Shown here: piece by piece, positions 1-7,401 of the stretch
How the letters are laid out: each line of letters opens with the position of its first letter
Numbering within the stretch: the first letter of the stretch is position 1
Source of the DNA: Glo-17 sp964549735
Lineage (GTDB): Bacteria; Krumholzibacteriota; Krumholzibacteriia; LZORAL124-64-63
Direction of reading: 5' to 3'
Assembly (NCBI GenBank): GCA_964549735.1
Contig: CAZJWO010000105.1
Span: forward strand, 1-12,690
Length of the DNA stretch: 12,690 nucleotides
Made by a program: the position numbers and the translations under genes
The notes under the pieces: generated by a model
Databases searched by the model: none
What the model was told of the DNA's origin: nothing
The model's input: only the letters and a program-made list of their open reading frames with translations

Positions 1-45
1 GATAATGAGCGGTGACTGGAGTTCAGACGTGTGCTCTTCCGATCT
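1..45. other. Illumina i7-side adapter contamination
   Basis: Bases 12-45 are an exact copy of the Illumina TruSeq read-2 adapter, reading inward and ending in GCTCTTCCGATCT. Bases 1-3 (gat) fit the end of the P7 flow-cell sequence, and bases 4-11 (aatgagcg) sit exactly where the 8-base i7 index belongs. Their reverse complement, CGCTCATT, matches the TruSeq HT index D703 as I remember it. This stretch is library artefact, not genome. Genomic sequence begins at about base 46. Any reading frame that enters this stretch (for example a methionine at base 31, or peptides ending EIGRAHV) is chimeric. Confidence 0.98.
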
Positions 46-420
46 CGAGAACGAGACGCTGTTGAGCACGACGGCCAGCTCGGCGCCGTAACCGCGCAGT
101 TCGCGCAGGAGACCGGCCAGCGCGGCCGGCCGCCGCCAGAGGCTCTGCTCGAAGAGGAAGATGCGCGCCAGGTGGGGATTGTTCGCCACGACCTGCCGGT
201 TCACCGGCGCGGTGACCAGGGCGAGGTCCGCCGCCGGCCAGGTCTCCTTCAACGCGCGGAAGCAGGGCGTGGCGCAGACCATGTCGCCCATCTGGTTGTG
301 CTGGCGCACGACGAGGACGCGCCGCGGCCGCAGCGCCCGCAGCTCGTCCGGCGTCAACGCGGGGCGCCGCCATCGGGACGCGACCCATCCGGTCGCCAGT
401 CGTTTGAGCCGGCCGGACAC
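46..420 (-). CDS. Glycosyltransferase family 9 (heptosyltransferase-like), 3' end missing
   Basis: This is the N-terminal 125 residues of a GT9 glycosyltransferase, the family of ADP-heptose:LPS heptosyltransferases that add sugars to lipopolysaccharide at the cytoplasmic face of the inner membrane. The signature is the first Rossmann strand and glycine turn, VLVVRQHNQMGDMVCATP, followed by a helix with FRALKETWPAADLAL and a second strand (LVTAPVNRQVV, then NNPHLARIFLF). These match the family pattern of strand, xxGD, ATP and xLRxxxP. The GTG at 420 is the only sensible start: an in-frame TGA lies seven codons upstream, and a purine-rich GGAGGCGAGG stretch lies between that stop and the GTG. 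The frame is open to base 46, where adapter begins, so the C-terminal two-thirds is lost. The donor and acceptor sugars cannot be told from this piece. The gene is divergent from the small membrane protein at 544. Confidence 0.88.
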
Positions 421-543
421 CGCTCGCCTCGCCTCCGCTCAAGTCCCGGCGCGCCGCGGCCGATGCTCACGAGGAGACCGCCGGACGTCCCGCGCGTTCT
501 GCCGGCCGCCATGACGCGGCCACGTCGGACCGATACTGGAGCC
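421..543. promoter_or_regulatory. Divergent intergenic region
   Basis: This 123-base gap separates the divergent starts of the glycosyltransferase (420, minus) and the small membrane protein (544, plus), so promoters for both should lie here. I see no convincing -35/-10 pair; the sequence is uniformly GC-rich. A GATACT stretch near 532-537 resembles a -10 box but lies too close to the 544 start to serve it, unless the transcript is nearly leaderless. Confidence 0.3.
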
Positions 544-795
544 ATGCATCGCCTGCGCAACCTCGGACTGCTGCTCTGCTGGCTCGCCTTCGTGGCGCTG
601 CTGCACTACGAGCTGGCGCACAAGGCGCCGAGCACCGCGCTGGGGCCGTTGCCGAGCTCGGCGGCGGCCGCCCGCGCCGACAAGGCGGTCCGCTTCCGCG
701 CCCACACCGGCGTCGCGCCGATCGATCGGTTGCTGCACGAAGGTCAAGAGGCCCTCGTCTACTACCGGGAGCTGCTGACGCGCACCGGCGGCTAG
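544..795 (+). CDS. Small single-pass membrane protein, function unknown
   Basis: This is an 83-residue protein with one N-terminal hydrophobic segment (about residues 7-23, LGLLLCWLAFVALLHY) preceded by arginines. It reads as a signal anchor with the polar C-terminal tail outside the cytoplasm. The tail has an alanine-rich linker (about 36-48) and then a polar stretch ending HEGQEALVYYRELLTRTGG. Nearly every codon ends in G or C, as in the neighbours, which supports real coding. ATG 544 is chosen because the hydrophobic segment follows at the usual distance. Its GGAG (538-541) is only two bases away, so the in-frame ATG at 511 (11 residues longer) is possible. I recognise no family. The gene converges on rsgA, with 6 bases between the stop codons. 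Confidence 0.6.
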   Translation: MHRLRNLGLLLCWLAFVALLHYELAHKAPSTALGPLPSSAAAARADKAVRFRAHTGVAPIDRLLHEGQEALVYYRELLTRTGG

Positions 796-804
796 CCCGG
801 GCTA
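793..804. repeat. 12-bp palindrome made of two convergent stop codons
   Basis: TAGCCCGGGCTA is a perfect 12-base palindrome. Its left arm begins with the TAG of the small membrane protein, and its right arm ends with the TAG of rsgA read on the other strand. No T-run follows on either side, so I do not call it a terminator. Confidence 0.6.
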
Positions 805-1776
805 TTCGTAGAGGACCGGCTGCCGGTCCTCGAGATCCCGTAAGATGTTCAGGTACGCCTCGTAGCGCCAGGACGGCACGACGCCGGCCGCCACGCCGCC
901 CTTGACCGCGCAATCCGGTTCGTCGCGATGCAAGCAGGTGCGGAAGCGGCACGCCGCCGCCAGTTCGCACAGATCGGGCCAGTAGTCCCGCAACTCGTGC
1001 GGCGGCATGCGCCACGGATCGAAGCCCCGCAGCCCGGGCGAATCGGCGACGAAACCTCCGCCGGGCAGAGGAAACAGTTCGGTATGGGTCGTGACGTGGC
1101 GGCCCAGACCGGTCTTCGGCGTGACGTTGCCGGTGCGCAGGCGCAGGCCGGGATGGATACGGTTGAGCAGGCTGCTCTTGCCCACGCCCGATGATCCCAA
1201 CAGGATCGAGATGCGATCCTGCAGCAGGCTTCGCAAGCGATCCAGGCCGGTCCCGTCCGCAGCCGAGGTGCAGACCACCTCGAGGCCGAGGCTCTGGTAG
1301 TACGACCAGCGCGGATCGTCTGCCGCCGCCGGATCGAGGTCGACCTTGTTGAGGCAGAGCACGGACGGGACCTCGTAACGCGCCGCGGTCACGAGCAGGC
1401 GGTCGACGAGGCAGCCCTGCGGCGCCGGCGCCGCGACGGACTGCACCGCGACCACCTGGTCCAGGTTCGCCATCAACACCTGCTCGACCTTGCCGCCGCT
1501 GCGCCGCGCGGCCTGCCGGGACAGCCAGTTGCGGCGCGGCAGCACCTCCTCGACGATCCCGGCGGGCTCGGCCCCGGCGGCCGCCGCGGGCAGCACGCGC
1601 AGGCGCGCGCGGTCGCCGACGGCCACCACGTTCTGCGCGGTCTGCGGACCATGCTTGAGCCGCCCCCGCAGCTGGCAGCGGTAGATCGTCTGGTCGACCG
1701 CCACGCGGCAGGCGCCGGCGCCGGCGCGGATCACCACGCCGTCCACCACCTGCGCTGCGTCACGCGCGTTCGCCAC
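802..1776 (-). CDS. rsgA: Small ribosomal subunit biogenesis GTPase RsgA
   Basis: RsgA (YjeQ) is a circularly permuted GTPase that checks late 30S subunit assembly and is stimulated by the ribosome. All marks are present in the permuted order. An OB-fold-like N-terminus (about 10-85) is followed by G4 NKVD (143-146), G5 SAA (171-173), G1/Walker A GSSGVGKSS (194-202), the G2 region around GRHVTTHTEL (225-234) and G3 DSPG (245-248). The C-terminal zinc knuckle follows with C276, C281, H283 and C289, in the usual order with CLHRDEPDCAV. At 324 residues the length is normal. The start is GTG 1776, with an AAAGG six bases upstream. The gene is divergent from the PTS EIIA gene (115-base gap) and ends against the small membrane protein. 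Nothing in it is degenerate. Confidence 0.97.
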   Translation of the reverse strand: MANARDAAQVVDGVVIRAGAGACRVAVDQTIYRCQLRGRLKHGPQTAQNVVAVGDRARLRVLPAAAAGAEPAGIVEEVLPRRNWLSRQAARRSGGKVEQVLMANLDQVVAVQSVAAPAPQGCLVDRLLVTAARYEVPSVLCLNKVDLDPAAADDPRWSYYQSLGLEVVCTSAADGTGLDRLRSLLQDRISILLGSSGVGKSSLLNRIHPGLRLRTGNVTPKTGLGRHVTTHTELFPLPGGGFVADSPGLRGFDPWRMPPHELRDYWPDLCELAAACRFRTCLHRDEPDCAVKGGVAAGVVPSWRYEAYLNILRDLEDRQPVLYE

Positions 1777-1891
1777 GGCCGGCCTTTCGCCCGCGATCGT
1801 GATCCGTTCTTGCCCTTGCCCGGGCGTTTGTCTAGGTTACCAGCGCACAGGTCCCTAGGGATACACTGTAATCGCGAGGTGGTGGAACATC
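1777..1891. promoter_or_regulatory. Divergent promoter region, rsgA and PTS EIIA
   Basis: This 115-base gap lies between the divergent rsgA and EIIA starts. The rightward half is AT-richer than its surroundings and holds TTACCA (1837-1842) and TACACT (1862-1867), but their 19-base spacing is long for a sigma-70 promoter, so the assignment is weak. CCCTAGGG (1853-1860) and TACACTGTA (1862-1870) are short palindromes that could bind a regulator. A good ribosome-binding site, GAGGTGG (1876-1882), lies nine bases before ATG 1892. Confidence 0.4.
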
Positions 1892-2356
1892 ATGGACATC
1901 GCCGAGGTTCTCCAGCATACATCCCCGGAGCTCTTCCTGCCGGACCTCGCTGCCGGCGACAAGCAGGGCGTGTTGGCCGAACTGGTCGCCAAGCTCGTCG
2001 CCGGCAGCAGGACCATGACCAGGCCCGACGCCGTCCTGCAGATGCTCGAGAGCCGCGAGGCCCTCGGCAGCACCGCGGTCGGTCCGGGCGTGGCGTTCCC
2101 GCACGGCCGCACGCTGGCCGTCCAGAAGCTCACCGTGCTCTGCGCCCGCTCCCGCCCGGGCGTCGATTTCGACTCCGTCGACGGCAAGCCGACCCACCTC
2201 TTCTTCGTGCTCGTCGCTCCGCCCCAGGACAGCGGCCACAAGTACATCAAGAGCCTCGCCGCGCTGACGGACAAGCTGCAGGATGCGGCCCTGCGCAAGC
2301 AGCTCATGGCAGCCGAGGATTTCGAGTCCTTCTGCGCCGCCCTGAAGGGGGAGTGA
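1892..2356 (+). CDS. PTS EIIA type-2 domain protein (PtsN/fructose-mannitol class)
   Basis: This is a stand-alone 154-residue EIIA of the mannitol/fructose/nitrogen class. Proteins of this fold accept phosphate from HPr or NPr on a histidine. They either pass it to a sugar permease or, in the PtsN branch, act by binding regulatory partners. The phosphorylation site is clear: GPGVAFPHGRT, with the histidine at residue 71, preceded by the helix REALGSTAVG. The C-terminal half has the expected strand THLFFVLVAPP and the helices that follow it. No EIIB or EIIC domain is fused or adjacent, which favours a regulatory PtsN-like role; that is inference. A strong GAGGTGG site nine bases upstream fixes the start. 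The stop is one base from the next ATG, so it is co-transcribed with the zinc-ribbon gene. Confidence 0.92.
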   Translation: MDIAEVLQHTSPELFLPDLAAGDKQGVLAELVAKLVAGSRTMTRPDAVLQMLESREALGSTAVGPGVAFPHGRTLAVQKLTVLCARSRPGVDFDSVDGKPTHLFFVLVAPPQDSGHKYIKSLAALTDKLQDAALRKQLMAAEDFESFCAALKGE

Positions 2357-2357
2357 C

Positions 2358-2696
2358 ATGCATCCGCAATTGCAGAAGCTCGTCGCGCTGCAGGATATCG
2401 AGCAGATGATCGCCGAGGCTCAGGAACAGGGCGACGCGCTGGCCGGCATGGGATTCAATCTGAACGGCCTGGAAGCGCTCCGGGAGAGATCGGCGCAGCT
2501 GGCGCGCGAGATCGAGCTGAAACATCTGAACTACTACCGGCGGCTCACCAAGCGGTTCGGGCACGCCGTGGTGCCCGTGGTCGGCAATCTCTGCACGGGC
2601 TGCTTCGCCAACATCCCGGCCAGCTTCGTCTCGGCGACGAACGAGAACAAGCTGCAGAAGTGCGAGAGCTGCGGCCGCATCCTCTACTGGCCGTAG
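2358..2696 (+). CDS. Short C4-type zinc-ribbon protein (DUF164/zf-RING_7 type)
   Basis: This 112-residue protein has an N-terminal helical part and a C-terminal zinc ribbon. The ribbon has two CxxC knuckles, CTGC (C79, C82) and CESC (C102, C105), ending GRILYWP. The spacing and the closing (R)ILY fit the C4 zinc-ribbon family (pfam02591), which includes the chlamydial regulator CdsZ. Typical members are near 240 residues with a long coiled-coil hairpin; here that part is cut to about 70 residues (heptad-like LQKLVALQDIEQMI, then LRERSAQLAREIELK). It starts one base after the EIIA stop, so the two are translated together, and a functional link is likely though its nature is unknown. Binding of nucleic acid or protein is possible from the family, not shown. 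Confidence 0.85.
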   Translation: MHPQLQKLVALQDIEQMIAEAQEQGDALAGMGFNLNGLEALRERSAQLAREIELKHLNYYRRLTKRFGHAVVPVVGNLCTGCFANIPASFVSATNENKLQKCESCGRILYWP

Positions 2697-2741
2697 CGCC
2701 GGCGGCGGGCCGACAGCAGACCGGCGCCCGGCCGGCCGGCG
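2697..2741. terminator. GC-rich hairpin between convergent genes
   Basis: CGCCGGCGGCGGGC (2697-2710) pairs with GCCCGGCCGGCCGGCG (2726-2741) to make a 14-bp stem with two single-G bulges and a 15-base loop. It fills exactly the gap between the zinc-ribbon stop and the AAA+ gene stop. It could end transcription from both sides, but it lacks a T-run in either direction, so intrinsic termination is uncertain. Confidence 0.45.
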
Positions 2742-3971
<1,230 letters not shown>

Positions 3972-4129
3972 GATCCAGACCTCGCATCCTGCGGCGCCAG
4001 GGACATCCTTGTCCGTCGTGCACCGGCGCGGCTGTCCCGCGGCTGACCGCGAGTCCGACGCCGGCTCGTGCAGCAGGGATCGGCCGGCGTAGCGCCGGCT
4101 TGAGAGGGAGTTTGCGCGCGCGGGGCGAC

Positions 4130-4152
4130 AACTTGATGTTAGATATCAAGTT
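4130..4152. promoter_or_regulatory. Inverted repeat AACTTGAT-N7-ATCAAGTT, probable operator
   Basis: The 8-base arms AACTTGAT (4130-4137) and ATCAAGTT (4145-4152) are perfect inverted copies with a 7-base spacer, in a short AT-rich island inside very GC-rich DNA. Inner CTTGA/TCAAG half-sites recall the HspR HAIR element (CTTGAGT-N7-ACTCAAG), but here CTTGA and TCAAG are 9 bases apart, not 11. It is a plausible repressor site for the downstream Clp-type gene. Confidence 0.5.
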
Positions 4153-4164
4153 ATCAGGGATCGT

Positions 4165-4208
4165 GCCGCCGCTGCCGGCACCGATCGATTTGCCGAGGCA
4201 GCGGCGGC
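4165..4208 (-). other. Hairpin overlapping the terminator-like hairpin
   Basis: GCCGCCGCTGCC (4165-4176) and GGCAGCGGCGGC (4197-4208) are perfect 12-base inverted repeats. GGCA (4177-4180) and TGCC (4191-4194) extend the stem by 4 bp past a 2-base bulge, leaving a 10-base loop. Bases 4202-4208 are also part of the neighbouring hairpin, so the two cannot form together. Confidence 0.55.
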
Positions 4209-4227
4209 GGCCAGAAGGCCGCCGCCG
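4202..4227 (-). terminator. Terminator-like hairpin after the 5'-nucleotidase
   Basis: This is a perfect 11-bp stem, bases 4202-4212 with 4217-4227, closed by a tetraloop (TTCT on the transcript). It lies 21 bases beyond the 5'-nucleotidase stop codon. Position and strength fit an operon terminator. The transcript continues into CTGCCTCGGCAAA with no U-run, so it may stop polymerase only partly or protect the 3' end. Confidence 0.55.
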
Positions 4228-4248
4228 AACCGGCTCGGCGCGGCGGAG

Positions 4249-5994
4249 CTACGGCAGGTACGGCGCCTGCAGGTAGGGCGCCTGCCGCTTGCCGCTGACC
4301 TCGACCCAGCGGTCGTCGATGCGCGGCCGCACCGTGCCGTGTCGCTGCACGTACCACTCCATGGCTTCGGCGGTGGTCACCGAGGTCGGCATGACGGCCG
4401 CGGCCGGAATCGTGGTCAGGAAGTCGAGGCCGCTGTTGCCCTCGAGCAGGAAGTTGGTCACGACGACCCGGTAGATCCGGTCGGGGTCCCAGGGCTGGCC
4501 GGCCACCTCGAGCGAGACGACGCGATCGTAGTCGGGGCGATCGGGGTCGTACTCCAGGCGCACGCCCGAGACGTAGAGCCCCGCGCTGCGGCCGGCGATG
4601 CGGCGCTCGATGATCCAGCGCACCATGCGGCCGTCCATCTGGACGACCATCAGCTCGTTGCCGAAGGGCAGCACGCTGAAGATGTCGCCGGCGGTGATCG
4701 GACCGGCCGGCAGGTCGGCGCGCACGCCGCCGAGGTTCTGGAACGAGAAGTCGGCGTCGAACCGCTCGCGCATCGCGTCGGCGACCAGGTTGCCCATGAG
4801 GCTGTTGCCGGCCCCGCCGCGGGTCAGGCCCACCGCCGCGCGGCCGACGACGCGGGCCATCTCGCGCTCGGTCTCTTCCTTGTACGGCGCGATGACGGCC
4901 GCGATCTCCGCGTCGGGCCACAGCTGGTCCTCGAAGAGCGTCACGATGGTGCCGCGATCGTGGCTGCGCTCCCAGCCCACGAGCTGCCGGGTCTGGCGAT
5001 CGATCAGCAGGATCGCGTGGCCCAGGCTCGACCCGTTGCCGAACGTCTCGAAGCACATCGTGTGGTTGACGGGGTCGATCCACGGCTCGTCGTAGCCGCG
5101 GTGGGTGTGGCCGCCGACGGCGAAGTCGATGCCTGGCACCATGTTCACCAGCTCCATGAGGTTGGGCGCGCCGCCCGAATAGTCGGATCCGTACCGCCCC
5201 TGCAGCTCGCCTTCGGTCTCGGTCGGCTCGGCGCCGGCGATGCGCCGCCAGCCTTCGGCCGGATCGAACGGCAGCCCCTCGTGGATGGCCAGGAAGATGA
5301 GATCGGCACCCTGGGCCCGCAGCTCGTCGCGGTACTTCGCGATCGCCGGCGCCATGGGCAGGAACTCGAGCCCCGCGATGTGGTCGGGGAAGCTCATGAT
5401 CGCGGTGCCGGTCGTGATGATGCCGATGACGCCGATCTTGACGCCCTGGATGTCGAGCATCAGCGTCGGCACGGCCCACGGCACGACCTCGCCCGTCTCC
5501 TCCTCGACGAGGTTCGCCGCGACCCAGGGGAAGTTGGAGCGTTCGGCGAGCATGCGGGTGGTCTCGCGGCCGAGGTCGAAGTCGTGGTTGCCGGGCACGG
5601 CGAGGTCGTACCCGATCGCGTTGAAGTAGTCGATGACGGCGCGGCCCTCGGTCTTGGCGCCGATCGGCGTGCCCTGGAACATGTCGCCGACGTCGACCAG
5701 GAGAACCGCTTCGCCGGCCGCGGCGGCCTGTTCGCGCACGCGCTTGATGTAGCCGGCGGCGCTGGCCGCACCGCCGAGCGGCGGCGGGAACTCGGGATTC
5801 ATGAAGCGGGCCGGCTCCGGCGCGATGTGCCCGTGCAGGTCGTTGGTCCACATGAGGTGCAGACGCAGCAGGTCGTCCTGGGCGCTGGCCGCCAGCGGCA
5901 GCGCGGCGGCCAGAGCCAGCCAGAGCGCCCAGCGCATCGCGCCGGGGCCGAACAGCCGCTGGCGCGGCGCGCCCGGTAGGTTGATCGTCGGCAT
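4249..5994 (-). CDS. Secreted 5'-nucleotidase/metallophosphatase (UshA/CpdB family)
   Basis: This is a 581-residue exported two-domain phosphatase of the UshA/CpdB/YfkN type, which removes phosphate from nucleotides (or nucleotide sugars and cyclic nucleotides) outside the inner membrane using two metal ions. After a signal peptide (RWALWLALAAALPLAASA, about 21-38), the catalytic domain shows all metal-site blocks: NDLHGH (D52, H54), DVGDMFQGT (D104), PGNHDFD (N136, H137), AIHEG (H238) and GGHTHRG (H296, H298). The C-terminal substrate domain (about 380-560) has MGNLVADAMRE, QNLGGVR (419-425) and DIFSVLPFGNELM. ATG 5994 is chosen because GGAAGGAG lies eight bases upstream and the signal peptide follows. 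Longer frames would overlap the upstream gene. M20 is an alternative start. It is the last gene of the five-gene operon. Exact substrate unknown. There is no lipobox or sortase tail. Confidence 0.93.
   Translation of the reverse strand: MPTINLPGAPRQRLFGPGAMRWALWLALAAALPLAASAQDDLLRLHLMWTNDLHGHIAPEPARFMNPEFPPPLGGAASAAGYIKRVREQAAAAGEAVLLVDVGDMFQGTPIGAKTEGRAVIDYFNAIGYDLAVPGNHDFDLGRETTRMLAERSNFPWVAANLVEEETGEVVPWAVPTLMLDIQGVKIGVIGIITTGTAIMSFPDHIAGLEFLPMAPAIAKYRDELRAQGADLIFLAIHEGLPFDPAEGWRRIAGAEPTETEGELQGRYGSDYSGGAPNLMELVNMVPGIDFAVGGHTHRGYDEPWIDPVNHTMCFETFGNGSSLGHAILLIDRQTRQLVGWERSHDRGTIVTLFEDQLWPDAEIAAVIAPYKEETEREMARVVGRAAVGLTRGGAGNSLMGNLVADAMRERFDADFSFQNLGGVRADLPAGPITAGDIFSVLPFGNELMVVQMDGRMVRWIIERRIAGRSAGLYVSGVRLEYDPDRPDYDRVVSLEVAGQPWDPDRIYRVVVTNFLLEGNSGLDFLTTIPAAAVMPTSVTTAEAMEWYVQRHGTVRPRIDDRWVEVSGKRQAPYLQAPYLP
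4255..4284 (-). repeat. 15-bp tandem duplication at the nucleotidase C-terminus
   Basis: Bases 4255-4269 and 4270-4284 are the same 15-mer except one base (4261 versus 4276). They encode QAPYL twice at the extreme C-terminus of the 5'-nucleotidase. The single difference is synonymous (proline CCG/CCC). Confidence 0.85.
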
Positions 5995-6037
5995 GGCCTG
6001 CTCTCCTTCCGGGATCGTGCCCGGCGGCGGCGGCAGC

Positions 6038-6051
6038 GGCCCGCGCGGGCC
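6038..6051. repeat. 14-bp GC palindrome between two operon genes
   Basis: GGCCCGCGCGGGCC is perfectly self-complementary and could fold as a 5-bp stem with a GCGC loop. It begins at the stop codon of the upstream barrel gene and lies about 30 bases before the ribosome-binding site of the nucleotidase. It may slow polymerase or stabilise the upstream message, or be a chance result of high GC. Confidence 0.4.
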
Positions 6052-7373
6052 TAGAAGCTGCGCGACCAGCTGAAGCCGAGGCGCAGGCGGCGGTCGTCCA
6101 CCCGCGTCACGTCCTCGGCGTAGTAGCCCGAGGGGTACTCGAAGATATGCGGCAGAACGCTCTGCAGCTTGTTGAGTTCCAGCGACACGGACAGCTGCCC
6201 GTCGGCCCACGGCCAGCCGGCGCCAGCCGAGAAGACGGAGTTGCCGCCGTCGCGGTCGCCGTAGCTGTCGTAGCGGCGGAAGCCGAAGCGCAGGCGGGCC
6301 TGGTTGTAGAAGATGTGCTCGACGCCGAGCCGGACGTCGAAGACCTCCTGCAGCATGGTCAGGCCCGTCGCGGCCAACCGGCTGCCTTCGGTCTGCGACC
6401 AGTCGGCGTAGACGACATCGGCGGTGAAGATCGTGCGCGGATCGCTGCGCGGATAGAAGGCCATGCCGCCGCGCCAGTAGGCCGGGTAGCGCAAGGCGTG
6501 CGCGAAGGACTCCTGGGCCAGTTCATCCATGTCGGCCGCGTAGCGGACAGTCAGGCCGTCGCCGTCGACCTCCAGGCGCGTTTCGTACGCCAGGCCCAGG
6601 GTGAGACGATCGCTGAGGCGGCCCTGGACGCCGAAGGTCGCGTGCAGGCCGGTCGGCTCCCACTCGTGGCGCTCGTCGAAGCTCTGGTCGCCATCGCGCA
6701 GATCGTTGTCGCGCACGAGCCGGCGCTCGTCCCGGCCGCCGAACGCGTAGTGCAGCGACGCGCCCGCGGCGAGGCGGTCGTCGAGCAGGGCGCCCGCCAG
6801 GCCGAGGCTCGCCGTGCGCAGCACGCCGGTCACCTCGTAGCGGCGCTGCGACAGGATGCGGTCGCGCGGGCTGGAGAACGGGCTCGGGTCGCGGATCTCC
6901 TCCTCGAAGAGATAGCGGAACGGGTAGCGCTCGACCAGCGAGAAGCCGACCACGCCGCCGCGCAGCGCGTCCGACACCACGTCGAGCGGCATCGCCGCGG
7001 CCAGGCTGCCGCCCAGCCAGCTCTTCTGATTGCTGGCGATGACCATGTCGGTGACGCGCGTCTCGAAGGTGTCGAAGACCGGCATGAAGCGGTCCTCTTC
7101 GTGGCGCACCAGGAAAGCCCCGACATCCATGCGCCAGCCGGCGGCCCAGGCCAGGCCGGCGGGATTCAGGATGTTCGAGAAGCCGCCGCGCCCGATGGCG
7201 GCCCCCGTGTTGCCCTGAGCGTTCAGCTCCGCCGAATACCAGGGACTCTGGCCGCCGAGGTACGTTTCGATCTGCGGCACCGCGACCGCGGGCAGGCACA
7301 GCAATGCGGGCAGCAGCCCCGCAATCAGGGCGGCGATCGCCAGACGCTCGATCCGGTTCGCTCTCGTGCTCAT
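6051..7373 (-). CDS. Outer-membrane beta-barrel protein (FadL/OmpP1-PorV-like, NPAGLA type)
   Basis: This is a 440-residue predicted outer-membrane barrel. It has a signal peptide (basic residues, then LAIAALIAGLLPALLCLPAVA, about 11-32) and the N-terminal hallmark of the FadL/PorV-like group, a small-residue stretch GNTGAAIGRGG leading to NPAGLA (70-75). Many short amphipathic strands follow, and it ends in LRLGFSWSRSF with a terminal phenylalanine, as expected of a BAM-recognised barrel. FadL relatives pass hydrophobic molecules across the outer membrane; the ligand here is unknown. ATG 7373 is chosen because GAGGAG lies nine bases upstream; GTG 7376 is possible. It follows the HhH-barrel gene by 28 bases and precedes the nucleotidase by 56, so it sits inside the operon. 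Confidence 0.8.
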   Translation of the reverse strand: MSTRANRIERLAIAALIAGLLPALLCLPAVAVPQIETYLGGQSPWYSAELNAQGNTGAAIGRGGFSNILNPAGLAWAAGWRMDVGAFLVRHEEDRFMPVFDTFETRVTDMVIASNQKSWLGGSLAAAMPLDVVSDALRGGVVGFSLVERYPFRYLFEEEIRDPSPFSSPRDRILSQRRYEVTGVLRTASLGLAGALLDDRLAAGASLHYAFGGRDERRLVRDNDLRDGDQSFDERHEWEPTGLHATFGVQGRLSDRLTLGLAYETRLEVDGDGLTVRYAADMDELAQESFAHALRYPAYWRGGMAFYPRSDPRTIFTADVVYADWSQTEGSRLAATGLTMLQEVFDVRLGVEHIFYNQARLRFGFRRYDSYGDRDGGNSVFSAGAGWPWADGQLSVSLELNKLQSVLPHIFEYPSGYYAEDVTRVDDRRLRLGFSWSRSF

Positions 7374-7401
7374 CACTCGTTTCTCCTCGCAGGCGGAGCC
7401 G

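Larger units (their letters stand above)
3972..4248 (-). promoter_or_regulatory. Structured leader upstream of the AAA+ gene
   Basis: This 277-base stretch, between the stop of the 5'-nucleotidase and the start of the AAA+ gene, holds no supported gene. Going with minus-strand transcription it contains a strong hairpin (4227-4202), a second hairpin overlapping it (4208-4165), an AT-rich inverted repeat (4152-4130), and then about 158 bases of plain GC-rich leader before the GTG at 3971. No clear -35/-10 pair was found. The order suggests termination of the upstream operon followed by a regulated start or read-through for the ATPase. Confidence 0.5.

Noticed and set aside
23..442. 139-residue minus-strand frame ending EIGRAHV
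   Set aside because: Out-of-frame with the real glycosyltransferase and ends inside adapter.
31..543. Long plus-strand frame starting in the adapter and running into the small membrane protein
   Set aside because: The start codon is adapter sequence and the region is antisense to the glycosyltransferase; only the part from about 544 is supported.
4339..5979. Long plus-strand frame (546 residues) opposite the 5'-nucleotidase
   Set aside because: Antisense shadow: the minus strand carries every metallophosphatase motif.
5995..6210. 72-residue N-terminal extension of the 5'-nucleotidase
   Set aside because: It would overlap the upstream barrel gene and place residues before a good signal peptide; a strong ribosome-binding site marks ATG 5994.
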